From assembly GCA_036677445.1 (NCBI GenBank), contig JAVBWI010000004.1, positions 365,746-429,745 of the forward strand: a DNA stretch of 64,000 bases, in the 5' to 3' direction. Origin of the DNA: JAVBWI01 sp036677445 (lineage in GTDB: Bacteria; Bacillota; Clostridia; Christensenellales; CAG-138). Below are positions 16,284 through 24,353 of the stretch, piece after piece. The translations under genes and the position numbers were made by a program. Every line of letters starts with the position of its first letter. The stretch's first letter is position 1. Below the pieces are notes generated by a model that saw only the letters and a list, made by a program, of their open reading frames with translations, had not been told where the DNA came from and did no database searches.

Positions 16284-16411
16284 GATGTCAAAAAAGTGAC
16301 TGCGTCACTTTTTTGATCTTCACAGGAACCGCCTGCATCTTTGATGCGGTCGGCGGTTCCTGAAGGGAAAGCCTTGCGATGCAAGGCTTTTCCCTCGCGC
16401 CGCACATGTCG
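16284..16411 (+). repeat. R1 three-hairpin repeat, copy B (divergent)
   Basis: Order and tail are the same as in copies A and C: TCAAAAAAGTGAC...GTCACTTTTTTGA, then CAGGAACCGCC...GGCGGTTCCTG, then GGGAAAGCCTTGC...GCAAGGCTTTTCCC, then CGCACATGTCG. Relative to A and C, both arms of hairpins 1 and 2 changed together, so pairing is kept. Hairpin 1 lies 16 bp after the SIS gene stop and probably also terminates that gene. Confidence 0.85.
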
Positions 16412-16797
16412 TCGCTCGCGAATAAAGCCTAATGTAGCAGTCATTTGCAGCCATCAAATACAAAGTCCGTAGGACTTTGTCGATGGACTGAACCCTCCAT
16501 CCTTGTCGGGCTGGAGGGTTATTTGCATTCCATCCCCTAATTCTTTGTTCCGAATCAAAAAACACCGGTTCATCCAAATAGTGGAGTATCCAGTCAAACG
16601 TTAGCATAAGCGCAAAATAAGCATGTAATAAGTGAATAACAAGTACAGCACGGCAGGATTTTATGTGTTTATGTACACGAATTCCGTATTTTTCATAAGT
16701 ATCCATTACAATATACTTTCAAAAAACCACAAATAATAACAATATGTGACCATCATACGAACATTCCATGTCATGCTTATGTTACATATCACAGCAC
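16412..16797. other. AT-rich intergenic region upstream of the surface protein gene
   Basis: Two further hairpins follow R1: CAAAGTCC/GGACTTTG (16461-16479) and AACCCTCCA/TGGAGGGTT (16491-16520). The rest (16521-16797) is AT-rich without an ORF; I could not pick a convincing promoter. Confidence 0.45.
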
Positions 16798-16854
16798 GTC
16801 CCAAAGGCATGTATAGCGGCGTATGGGCCCTGTGCCGCAAACGTTCTTTGGGAC
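16798..16854 (+). ncRNA. Structured 5' leader of the surface protein gene (unassigned)
   Basis: GTCCCAAAG (16798-16806) pairs with CTTTGGGAC (16846-16854) and encloses a second stem GCGGC/GCCGC (16816-16838) and unpaired GCAAAC. It ends 28 nt before the ATG. The fold does not match the c-di-GMP-I consensus or another riboswitch I know. It could be regulatory or simply a hairpin. Confidence 0.35.
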
Positions 16855-16882
16855 AGGCTGGAGCAAAAAGGAGAATAGGGGT

Positions 16883-18424
16883 ATGAAAAAGAAGCCGGCC
16901 GCAGTTGTCGCGGGAGTTCTGGTATGGTGCATGCTGTCCACTACGGCGCTCGCAGTGGTGGATATAGACGATGTGGAAAAGACCGTCTATGCCAACGGGC
17001 ATGCAATCGTCATCAAGGAAGACAGTGAAGACGCTGAAAAAACCATTGTGACTTCAGAAGAAAAAGACGCCGTGCGGGAAAGTGACGCGGGCAAGAACAT
17101 CAAAAACTATACCGTATATGGCGGAAGCAAGCAAAAAGATATTACCGGAGATACGTCCGTTACCGTGGAAAGCGGGACGGTGAAGGACGTGTATGGCGGC
17201 AGCGGCGCAGGTACGGTTAGAGATTCCGCCGACATTACAGGAAGCACATCCGTAACCATCACGGGCGGTACGGTGACCGGTTCCGTCTATGGCGGCAGCG
17301 AGGGCAGGCTGCTCAATGACGCGGATATTTCCGGCAGCACCGAGGTCGTCATTTCCGGCGGCACGGTAAACGGTTCCGTTTACGGCGGCAGCAAGAACGG
17401 CGGCGTAGGCGGCGATTCTTCCGTTGCCATAGAGAATGCAACGGTCGGCGGCACAGTATACGGCGGCAGCGAGAACGGCAATATCGAGGGCGACACTTCC
17501 GTTTCTCTTGCGGACAGCACCGCAAAGGAGGTCTACGGCGGCAGTGAAAAGGGTAATGTACAGAGCACAGATGTGACGGTGGACAACAGCGCAACCGGAA
17601 ATGTGTACGGCGGCAGCAAGACCGGCAATGTCACCGGGGATGCCGGCACATCCGTCTCCATCATAAACGGCGCAAAGACCGGCAAGGTATACGGCGGCGG
17701 CAAGACCGGCAGCGCGAAAAAGACGCAGATTACCGTGGGAGGGGAAGACACCTCTGTGAATACCGTGTTTGCGGGCAGCGAAAAGGCAGGCATTACCATG
17801 AGCGCCGAAATCACGCTCGAAGGCGGGAATGTGACCTCCAAAAAGGTGTTCGGTTGGGGCGGCAACGATCTTTTAGCACCCGTCGGCCCGGTCAATGTGA
17901 ACATATTCACGGAAAATGGCGCCGAAAACACCTATTACCTCTCACGTTTGTCCACCATCACCGTTGGCGATGCAATGATGGCATATAAGCTGATCGGTGA
18001 GGATGGGTACTACATCTATGCGCCGTTCACGTTTGCCGCGCGCGCCACGCGCGCCATCCCTGTAAAAACAGTCTATCAGGATAAAGCGGGCAACGTGCTC
18101 TTTACGATGGAGGAAAGCGTTACGCTGATGGAAGGCTATACCACATCCCTCTCTTATCAATCCTGGAATGGCGCGTACGCAAACGCAAATAAGTATAAGC
18201 TGACCGGTACGCCGGCGGACGTTGCAATTGCCTTTGAGGATGAAACAGACGCCTATACGTTCACTGTTGTGGCGGAGGCAATTTCCTCTGACGAACCCGA
18301 TCCGGATCTCCCGTTGGGCATACCCCAGACCGGTGACGGCCCGTTTGCAGGCTACGTGATAGCCGCGCTTGCGCTCATGTCCCTGGCGGCGGCGCCGACA
18401 CTGAAAAAGCGCCTGGCAAAGTAA
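16883..18424 (+). CDS. Sortase-anchored surface protein with YGGS repeats
   Basis: The start was chosen at the ATG after AAAAAGGAG, giving 513 residues. A signal peptide (about 1-26, ending STTALA) is followed by an acidic segment. About eight to ten imperfect repeats of 20-30 residues (about 75-330) follow, each ending in VYGGS or a variant, with Thr/Ser/Gly-rich beta-strand-like text between. Next is a MucBP-like domain (about 395-465, 'VKTVYQDKAGNVLF'). The C-terminus has the sorting signal IPQTGD (an LPxTG variant), a hydrophobic helix and KKR. It should be attached covalently to peptidoglycan. The repeats may form a beta-solenoid; the ligand is unknown. It is monocistronic with a strong terminator. 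Confidence 0.85.
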   Translation: MKKKPAAVVAGVLVWCMLSTTALAVVDIDDVEKTVYANGHAIVIKEDSEDAEKTIVTSEEKDAVRESDAGKNIKNYTVYGGSKQKDITGDTSVTVESGTVKDVYGGSGAGTVRDSADITGSTSVTITGGTVTGSVYGGSEGRLLNDADISGSTEVVISGGTVNGSVYGGSKNGGVGGDSSVAIENATVGGTVYGGSENGNIEGDTSVSLADSTAKEVYGGSEKGNVQSTDVTVDNSATGNVYGGSKTGNVTGDAGTSVSIINGAKTGKVYGGGKTGSAKKTQITVGGEDTSVNTVFAGSEKAGITMSAEITLEGGNVTSKKVFGWGGNDLLAPVGPVNVNIFTENGAENTYYLSRLSTITVGDAMMAYKLIGEDGYYIYAPFTFAARATRAIPVKTVYQDKAGNVLFTMEESVTLMEGYTTSLSYQSWNGAYANANKYKLTGTPADVAIAFEDETDAYTFTVVAEAISSDEPDPDLPLGIPQTGDGPFAGYVIAALALMSLAAAPTLKKRLAK

Positions 18425-18440
18425 TCACATTAGTATTCTT

Positions 18441-18473
18441 ACGCCCCGCATGCACGTCTTGCGGGGCGTTTTG
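18441..18473 (+). terminator. Rho-independent terminator of the surface protein gene
   Basis: The 10-bp stem ACGCCCCGCA / TGCGGGGCGT is followed by TTTTGC, 16 bp after the stop. Confidence 0.9.
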
Positions 18474-18590
18474 CTGTTCCAAGAGGATGCCAGCGGCAGC
18501 CCCGCAAGCGTGAAACCCCGTACGCCCCGGATATATTTGCGGGAGCATGCAAACTGCAGACCGATTTTTGCAAACGCAAGGAAAAGGTAT

Positions 18591-19064
18591 TTATATCCGG
18601 GGAAATATGGATTGGACCGCACTGCGAATCTCCTGGTAGCTTGTACACCGGCACAGGTTGGATTGCAGCCATTCCTCTATTACATATTCTTCCGGCTGCC
18701 GGGGATATTGACAGTATAGCGCCTGGCATACCATTAAGAACCCCGGCGTGCAATAGCCGCACTGAAACGCGTTATGCTCCACAAATGCCGTTTGAACGGG
18801 GGCCTTGCCATTGAGCCCCTCCACTGTCAGCAGTTCATGCCCAACGGCTTCCACGGCCAGCACGAGGCAGGATTTTACGGGCCAGCCGTCCATCATGACC
18901 GTGCATGCGCCGCAATCCCCATTTTTGCATCCCGGTTTTGCGCCGGTCAACCCAAGCTGCCCGCGCAGGACATCCAGCAAAATATCCGAAGGGCGCACCG
19001 CAACGCTGCGTATTTCCCCGTTTACCGTTAATTCTATGACGACTTTCCCAGCATACCAAATCAT
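18591..19064 (-). CDS. Molybdenum hydroxylase 2Fe-2S subunit (XdhC/CoxS type)
   Basis: The protein has 157 residues. Its ATG overlaps the stop of the FAD subunit gene (ATGA), which indicates translational coupling. The plant-type ferredoxin domain has CKNGDCGACTV with a further Cys at SCL. The C-terminal [2Fe-2S]-binding domain has QCGYCTPG and NLCRCT. These clusters carry electrons from the molybdenum cofactor to FAD. It is last of three subunit genes in the order Mo, FAD, Fe-S, the usual arrangement for clostridial xanthine dehydrogenase-type enzymes. The substrate is probably a purine or other N-heterocycle. Confidence 0.92.
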   Translation of the reverse strand: MIWYAGKVVIELTVNGEIRSVAVRPSDILLDVLRGQLGLTGAKPGCKNGDCGACTVMMDGWPVKSCLVLAVEAVGHELLTVEGLNGKAPVQTAFVEHNAFQCGYCTPGFLMVCQALYCQYPRQPEEYVIEEWLQSNLCRCTSYQEIRSAVQSIFPRI

Positions 19065-19915
19065 CCGCTCATGCCTCCAAGGGAATTATGCTCCCAGGTT
19101 TCAAGCAAATGCAGAATTGTATTTTTCAGCACGAATAGCCGGTAGACGCCCGACCCTTCCACATCGGTGTGTACCTTTCCTTTGAGCAGTGCAGCGGCCG
19201 CATCTGCCCGTGTTTGAGGCGGGGCGGCAGTATCGTTCAATATGTTTTCCACTTCTTCGCTGCGGAAAGGAAACGCGCAAAGCCCCGAAAACGCGGCCCG
19301 CAGCTTGCTTTCCCGGCACAGGGCGGTAACGTTTACCAGCGGATAATCAATTCTTTCCTGTGTGGTTTTCTTGATATGCGCATAGGGGGCATGCAAAGCC
19401 CATACGGGAATATGCACCTGCGCCACAAATTCACCCGGCTTAAGGCACATACGCTGATGAAAAACGCGATGGATGCCCTCCGTGCGCATGCCATCCGGGC
19501 CATAGAGCAGCAGTTCCGCATCCGACAGCAGCAACGGCAGGCTGGCCTCCCGGTAAATGATCGTGCCACAGATATTGCCGCCGAGCGTAATGCGGCATTG
19601 GTTGGTATGATCGGCGACCCGGCCGCATGCAGTTCCCAGCAGCGGAAACAGTTTCGATTCCTTTATGCGGTTGAGCGTATTGGCGGCGCCGATGACAAGT
19701 TTCTCTCCGTCGAGCTCCAGCACCAGGCATTCGGGGATGTTTTTGATATCGATCACCGCGCCCGGCCGGATACTGCCCGCGCGGGACATGGTAATGATTT
19801 CGCTGCCGCCGCCGTAATAGAGGGCCGGCTCTTCGGCTTTATGCAATTGCGTATACGCTGCCGCCGCTTCCTGAAGGGAATCCGGTTTGCAATAGATGAA
19901 ATCATACGGTATCAT
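19061..19915 (-). CDS. Molybdenum hydroxylase FAD-binding subunit (XdhB/CoxM type)
   Basis: The start was set at the ATG after GGAGGTGAACAC (MIPYDFIYCKP, 284 residues); it overlaps the stop of the Mo subunit gene by ATGA. The FAD domain carries the family's loops YYGGGSEI (family AGGTDL) and TLGGNICGT (family TIGGNI), followed by the CO-dehydrogenase flavoprotein C-terminal domain (about 175-284). It accepts electrons from the 2Fe-2S subunit and reduces NAD or another acceptor in the cytoplasm. Confidence 0.9.
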   Translation of the reverse strand: MIPYDFIYCKPDSLQEAAAAYTQLHKAEEPALYYGGGSEIITMSRAGSIRPGAVIDIKNIPECLVLELDGEKLVIGAANTLNRIKESKLFPLLGTACGRVADHTNQCRITLGGNICGTIIYREASLPLLLSDAELLLYGPDGMRTEGIHRVFHQRMCLKPGEFVAQVHIPVWALHAPYAHIKKTTQERIDYPLVNVTALCRESKLRAAFSGLCAFPFRSEEVENILNDTAAPPQTRADAAAALLKGKVHTDVEGSGVYRLFVLKNTILHLLETWEHNSLGGMSG

Positions 19916-22242
19916 GTGTTCACCTCCGCGGCGAGGGCCCATAGCTTTTCAGGCAGCAGCGGCAATTCGGAAATCTCCAGTCCCAACGCCGCGGAAAGCG
20001 CATTGGCAAGCGCTGCGGGTATGCCGATGATGCCGTGTTCCGAATACTTACGAACGCCATACGGCGAATCTTCCTCCGGCGTCTCCACGAAACCGATACG
20101 ATAATCCGGTTCCTGGCCGGTATGCAGTAGCTTATACGTGCGCAAAGTAGGCGCTTGCAGCACGCCGTTTACATCATAGGTGAATGCCTCCCGGCTTGCC
20201 ATGCTGACGCCCATCGCCATGCCGCCCGCCACCATTGCCCGCATGGCCTCCGGGTTGATGACAGAACCCACATCCATCACCGTGGACGCGGAAAGAATAC
20301 GATAAGTAAACTCTTTTGTATCCACCTCAACCTCCACGACCTGCGCGCCTACCGTCCAGGATGGTCCGGGTTGCCCTTTTCCAGTCAGGGGGTCGAGCAT
20401 CGATAAACCCTTGAGCATGAACCCCCCACGGCCCAATACCGGCCCGCCTATGGAAACGCCGTCCTTTGTCTGGTATCCGTTGACAATATCCTTGAATTCG
20501 ATAAACGCTCTCGGATTGCCGCGCATAGAAACCCGTCCATGCGCAACCTCGATTTCATCAGGGGAGCAGCCAAGCGCCAACGCGCCGTTATTGCGCAGCT
20601 GGGCGATGATATCGTCCGCGGCACGCAGCACCGCATTCCCCGCCATATAGGCCGTCATGCTTGCTACCGTTTTCCAATGTTCGGGGCTCACCCTTGTATC
20701 CACCGGCATGACGACATGCACTTGGCTTGCATCCATTTTCAGCTTTTCCGCCAGTATTTGAGCCAGTTGCGTCTGACCGCCCGAGCCCATTTCCACCACG
20801 CCGGTATTCAGGTTAAGGCTTCCGTCGGGGTTAAACGTAGCCAACGCGCCGGATATCGCGTTGGTAGGTGGGTTTTCATTTTTCCACAGGCAGGCAGCGC
20901 CCTTTGCCCGTACGGTGTTTTCTTCCACCGAAACCACGGCGCCGCCATTCCATTTCGATAACAGTTTGACCTTTTGCAGGCATTGCGGAAGGTCGCCCAG
21001 ATTGCTGCGCGTACACAGCACCTGCGATGGGGTCAAATGGCCCGAACGAATGGCGTTGCGAATGCGCAGCTCCAGCGGGTCGATGCCACATTTTCGGGCA
21101 AGCATATCCAGCGTGCGTTCTATGCAAAATGTATAGGATTCATGCGCGAAGCTGCGGTAGGAGGTCGCGAAGGTATGGTTTGTATAGACGCACAAGGCCT
21201 CGCATTTAAGGTTTTCGATATTGTACGGGCCGGTACAGTCCACAGCGATGGCTTTGGTCATATACGGAGAAATATCGGCATACGCGCCGCAATCCAGCCA
21301 ATAGGTGATTTCCGCAGCCCGCAGCAGCCCGTCCCGGTCCGCGCCCAAACGAATATCAGCCTCCAGACCTATTCGGCAGGGCGCCAAAGCCATATCCTGT
21401 TCGCGCGGGATGATTACGCGCACCGGCTGCCCGTTGACGCTGCGGGATGCGATATATGCCAATATCTCCAGTAACACCGGCGCTTTCCCGCCGAATCCGC
21501 CGCCCACAAAGGGCACCCGCACCTGAATTTGGCCCGGCGGGATCTGAAAAGCTTCGGCAATTTGCGTACGCACCGCGTAGGGGGATTGGGAGGAAGCAGT
21601 GATGAGCACGGTGCCATCCGCGGCGATTTCCGCTTGCGCCGTGCGTGCCTCCATTGCCAAATGATCCGACGGCGGCAAAGAAAAGCGCTGCTGTACAACC
21701 ATGTCGCTGTGCAAAAGGCATTCCGGTGCATCCCCTTTATGTATGCGGTAGCGGCTGGCAATGTTGCTGTTTGGTTCCGGGTAAATATCCTGCCGAGTCT
21801 TTTTATAGCCGTTTGCCTGCGGGTGAAGAACAGGCGCGCCGGGCAGCAGCGCATCCGAAGGCGAAAGTACAGGCTGCAGCGCCTCGTATTCTATTTGAAT
21901 AGACCGCACCGCCTGTTCAGCCGTCCATTCATCCCGTGCGACCACCATGGCTACGGGTTCCCCTGCATAACGGACCTTATCCCCTGCCAGCGCAGGCCGA
22001 TCCTGCAACAATGCCCCAAAAAGCATGGGACAATTTTCATTAAGAACAATCGCTTTTACGCCATCCACTGCCCAGGCTTTCGAAGTATCGACGTGAAGAA
22101 TGCGGGCGTGTGCATGAGGGCTTGTCAAAAGGCGCGCTGTCAGCACGCCCGTAAGCGGCATGTCGTCAGCATATTTGGCACGCCCGGTCACTTTATCCCA
22201 TGCTTCTTTACGACGAACACTCTGACCAATCGCAGTATTCAT
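19912..22242 (-). CDS. Molybdenum hydroxylase catalytic subunit (xanthine dehydrogenase type)
   Basis: The protein has 776 residues. An aldehyde-oxidase a/b hammerhead domain (about 15-125, starting near DKVTGRAKYADD) is followed by the molybdopterin-binding domain (about 135-776). GGGFGGK near residue 250 binds the cofactor. The catalytic Glu is likely in VRKYSEHGIIG near the C-terminus. The family hydroxylates purines, aldehydes or N-heterocycles with water as oxygen source. It is first gene of the three-gene operon and is divergent from the isoaspartyl dipeptidase with 163 bp between starts. No maturation genes (XdhC chaperone, SelD-like) are in view, so they must be elsewhere. Confidence 0.92.
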   Translation of the reverse strand: MNTAIGQSVRRKEAWDKVTGRAKYADDMPLTGVLTARLLTSPHAHARILHVDTSKAWAVDGVKAIVLNENCPMLFGALLQDRPALAGDKVRYAGEPVAMVVARDEWTAEQAVRSIQIEYEALQPVLSPSDALLPGAPVLHPQANGYKKTRQDIYPEPNSNIASRYRIHKGDAPECLLHSDMVVQQRFSLPPSDHLAMEARTAQAEIAADGTVLITASSQSPYAVRTQIAEAFQIPPGQIQVRVPFVGGGFGGKAPVLLEILAYIASRSVNGQPVRVIIPREQDMALAPCRIGLEADIRLGADRDGLLRAAEITYWLDCGAYADISPYMTKAIAVDCTGPYNIENLKCEALCVYTNHTFATSYRSFAHESYTFCIERTLDMLARKCGIDPLELRIRNAIRSGHLTPSQVLCTRSNLGDLPQCLQKVKLLSKWNGGAVVSVEENTVRAKGAACLWKNENPPTNAISGALATFNPDGSLNLNTGVVEMGSGGQTQLAQILAEKLKMDASQVHVVMPVDTRVSPEHWKTVASMTAYMAGNAVLRAADDIIAQLRNNGALALGCSPDEIEVAHGRVSMRGNPRAFIEFKDIVNGYQTKDGVSIGGPVLGRGGFMLKGLSMLDPLTGKGQPGPSWTVGAQVVEVEVDTKEFTYRILSASTVMDVGSVINPEAMRAMVAGGMAMGVSMASREAFTYDVNGVLQAPTLRTYKLLHTGQEPDYRIGFVETPEEDSPYGVRKYSEHGIIGIPAALANALSAALGLEISELPLLPEKLWALAAEVNT

Positions 22243-22405
22243 AGCCCTGCTCCCTGCGGATTTGTACCATATGCGCGCACTTAGCCCGCATAGCAGTTTC
22301 CTCTAACCTGCTTTTAGAATACACCAATTTCTGTTATGTATTCACCGTGCACAATCATAAACTTAGCGGAAATGTCCAAACTATAAGAAACAGAAGGAGA
22401 GCGGC

Positions 22406-23521
22406 ATGTTCACCATTTTAAGCGGCATAGATTGTTATTGTCCGGAACATATCGGATGTAAAGATATTCTGATGGTTGGCGATAAAATCGTTAAAATTGC
22501 AGAACCCGGAACACTGCAACTGCTATATGACTTCGGTCAGGTGATCGATTGCAACGGGCTCTATGCGTTCCCGGGTCTTATCGACCAGCATATCCATTTG
22601 ATCGGCGGCGGCGGCGAAAACGGCCCGGCAAGCCGAATTGAAGAAATCGGCCTGAATGAGATACTGCTTGCGGGCGTAACGACAGTGGTCGGCGTGCTTG
22701 GCTTTGACAGTTATACCAAGAGCCTGAAAAGTTTGTTGGCAAAAGCAAACACGCTGGAAGCCAAGGGCCTGACGGCCTACATTTATACCGGCAGCTATGC
22801 TATTCCCACCGTAACGATAACCGGCACCATTGCGGAAGACCTGATATTGATTGATAAAATCATAGGCACGGGTGAAATCGCGATCGCTGATTACCGGTCC
22901 TCCCAGCCCACGTTTCACGCGTTCGCACAGCTTTCGGCCCAAACCAATACCGCCGGGCTGATCAGCGGCAAGGCCGGCGTCGTACATATCCACGTGGGGG
23001 ATGGCAAAGAAGGCTTATCGCCGCTGGTCAAGCTGTTGGAAAATACCGATCTGCCCAAAGGAATATTTGTCCCAACGCATATGAACCGGAACCCCGTTCT
23101 GTTTTCGCAGGCTGTGGACTATTGCGCCGGCGGCGGAAATATCGATTTGACAGCGGGCGAAACCGAGGGCTTGCCGGTACCGCGCGCTGTTAAGCTCCTT
23201 ATAGAAAGGCAGATAGACCTTTCAACGGTGACCATCAGTTCGGACGCCAACGGCAGCGCCGGGCAGGCGGTTGCAAAAATCCAAGCATTATATGAGGATA
23301 TCGTCAACGGTATCGTGCGGGAGCAAATTCCCCCAAGCCAGATGTTCCGGTTTGTCACTGAAAATGTCGCAAAAGTTTTGAAACTGTACCCGACGAAGGG
23401 TGTGCTGCGCGATGGCAGCGACGCGGATATACTGATTACCGATCACGAATATCACATACAAAAACTATTCTGCAGAGGACGGCTCATTGTGGACGACTGT
23501 CAGGTTATAAAGGATGCGTGA
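22406..23521 (+). CDS. iadA: Isoaspartyl dipeptidase (IadA family)
   Basis: The protein has 371 residues with AGAAGGAGAGCGGC before the ATG. It is an amidohydrolase-fold metalloenzyme: metal ligands H62 and H64 in DQHIHL, the substrate-contact Tyr in YTGSY, His in VHIHVGDG, PTHMNRN, and the catalytic Asp in SSDANGS. It cleaves beta-Asp-Xaa dipeptides. Next to cyanophycinase this is the last step of cyanophycin breakdown (beta-Asp-Arg to Asp and Arg). The position of the bridging carboxylated Lys of E. coli IadA (VKCAISDHR) reads GEIAIADYR, so Glu may bridge the metals, as in other amidohydrolase subtypes. The cyanophycinase gene follows at once. Confidence 0.9.
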   Translation: MFTILSGIDCYCPEHIGCKDILMVGDKIVKIAEPGTLQLLYDFGQVIDCNGLYAFPGLIDQHIHLIGGGGENGPASRIEEIGLNEILLAGVTTVVGVLGFDSYTKSLKSLLAKANTLEAKGLTAYIYTGSYAIPTVTITGTIAEDLILIDKIIGTGEIAIADYRSSQPTFHAFAQLSAQTNTAGLISGKAGVVHIHVGDGKEGLSPLVKLLENTDLPKGIFVPTHMNRNPVLFSQAVDYCAGGGNIDLTAGETEGLPVPRAVKLLIERQIDLSTVTISSDANGSAGQAVAKIQALYEDIVNGIVREQIPPSQMFRFVTENVAKVLKLYPTKGVLRDGSDADILITDHEYHIQKLFCRGRLIVDDCQVIKDA

Positions 23522-23525
23522 AAAT

Positions 23526-24353
23526 ATGTTAAATGGATATCTGATGATCATCGGGGGCGCCGAAGATAAGCAGGGCGAACGTTCGATTTTAAGCCATGCG
23601 GCGGATATGGTGGCGCGCGATGAAATACTCACCGTGGTTACGACTGCCACAAAATACCCCGAAGAGGTCGGAAACGAATATAAGGATGTTTTTTACAGGC
23701 TCGGCGTGGATAACGTGGATATCCTCAATATAGACTCACGCGATGACGCCAATAATGCGGACGTTTGCGAGATCATCCGCAAATCCAAGTGCATCTTTTT
23801 TACCGGCGGCGACCAGCTGCGTATCACCAGTATATTAGGCGGTACGAAGGTGAATAATGAACTCCAGAATCTATATAAAGAAGGCGGCGTCATTATGGGT
23901 ACCAGCGCAGGCGCATCGGCAATGAGTTCAACAATGATCGTCCAGGGCAACGACAATGAGCCCGCACGCAAATGCACGCTGAAAATGGCGCCTGGGCTTG
24001 GTTTGATCAGCAACTGCATCATCGACCAGCATTTTGACCAGCGGGGAAGATTCGGACGGCTCCTTTGCGGTATAGCCGAAAACCCGGATGTACTGGGCAT
24101 AGGCATCGATGAGAATACCGCGATCAAAGTGTTTCCGGATACGCATTTTGAAGTGATCGGCGCAAACTCTGTCACCGTCATAGACGGAAGCACGATACAG
24201 AGTTCAAACGTTGCCGAGCTGGAGCCAAATGAACTCCTTGCGATCATTGGCGTAACGGTACATATTCTTCCCTTTGGATACGGATTCGATATGCAAAACA
24301 GAAAAGTCATCAGGCTGAAAAAAGTTTCCGGAGACCAAGATGAAGATAATTGA
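23526..24353 (+). CDS. cphB: Cyanophycinase
   Basis: I chose the ATG at 23526 (MLNGYLMIIGGAEDK, 275 residues), which fits family N-termini; an ATG at 23514 overlapping iadA is the alternative. It is a peptidase family S51 enzyme with the nucleophile Ser127 in GTSAGAS, TGGDQLR, and DQHFDQRGRFGRL. It hydrolyses cyanophycin (multi-L-arginyl-poly-L-aspartate) to beta-Asp-Arg dipeptides in the cytoplasm. It overlaps the synthetase gene by 14 nt, so synthesis and degradation are produced from one message. Confidence 0.93.
   Translation: MLNGYLMIIGGAEDKQGERSILSHAADMVARDEILTVVTTATKYPEEVGNEYKDVFYRLGVDNVDILNIDSRDDANNADVCEIIRKSKCIFFTGGDQLRITSILGGTKVNNELQNLYKEGGVIMGTSAGASAMSSTMIVQGNDNEPARKCTLKMAPGLGLISNCIIDQHFDQRGRFGRLLCGIAENPDVLGIGIDENTAIKVFPDTHFEVIGANSVTVIDGSTIQSSNVAELEPNELLAIIGVTVHILPFGYGFDMQNRKVIRLKKVSGDQDEDN

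Noticed and set aside
16780..16882. c-di-GMP-I riboswitch before the surface protein gene
   Set aside because: GCAAAC and GGGAC fragments are present, but the tetraloop-receptor helix, the GACGCAAAGCC segment and the second stem are missing.
17150..17720. CRISPR-like or tandem DNA repeat
   Set aside because: The periodicity comes from the coding VYGGS protein repeats; spacing and DNA sequence vary and no spacers exist.
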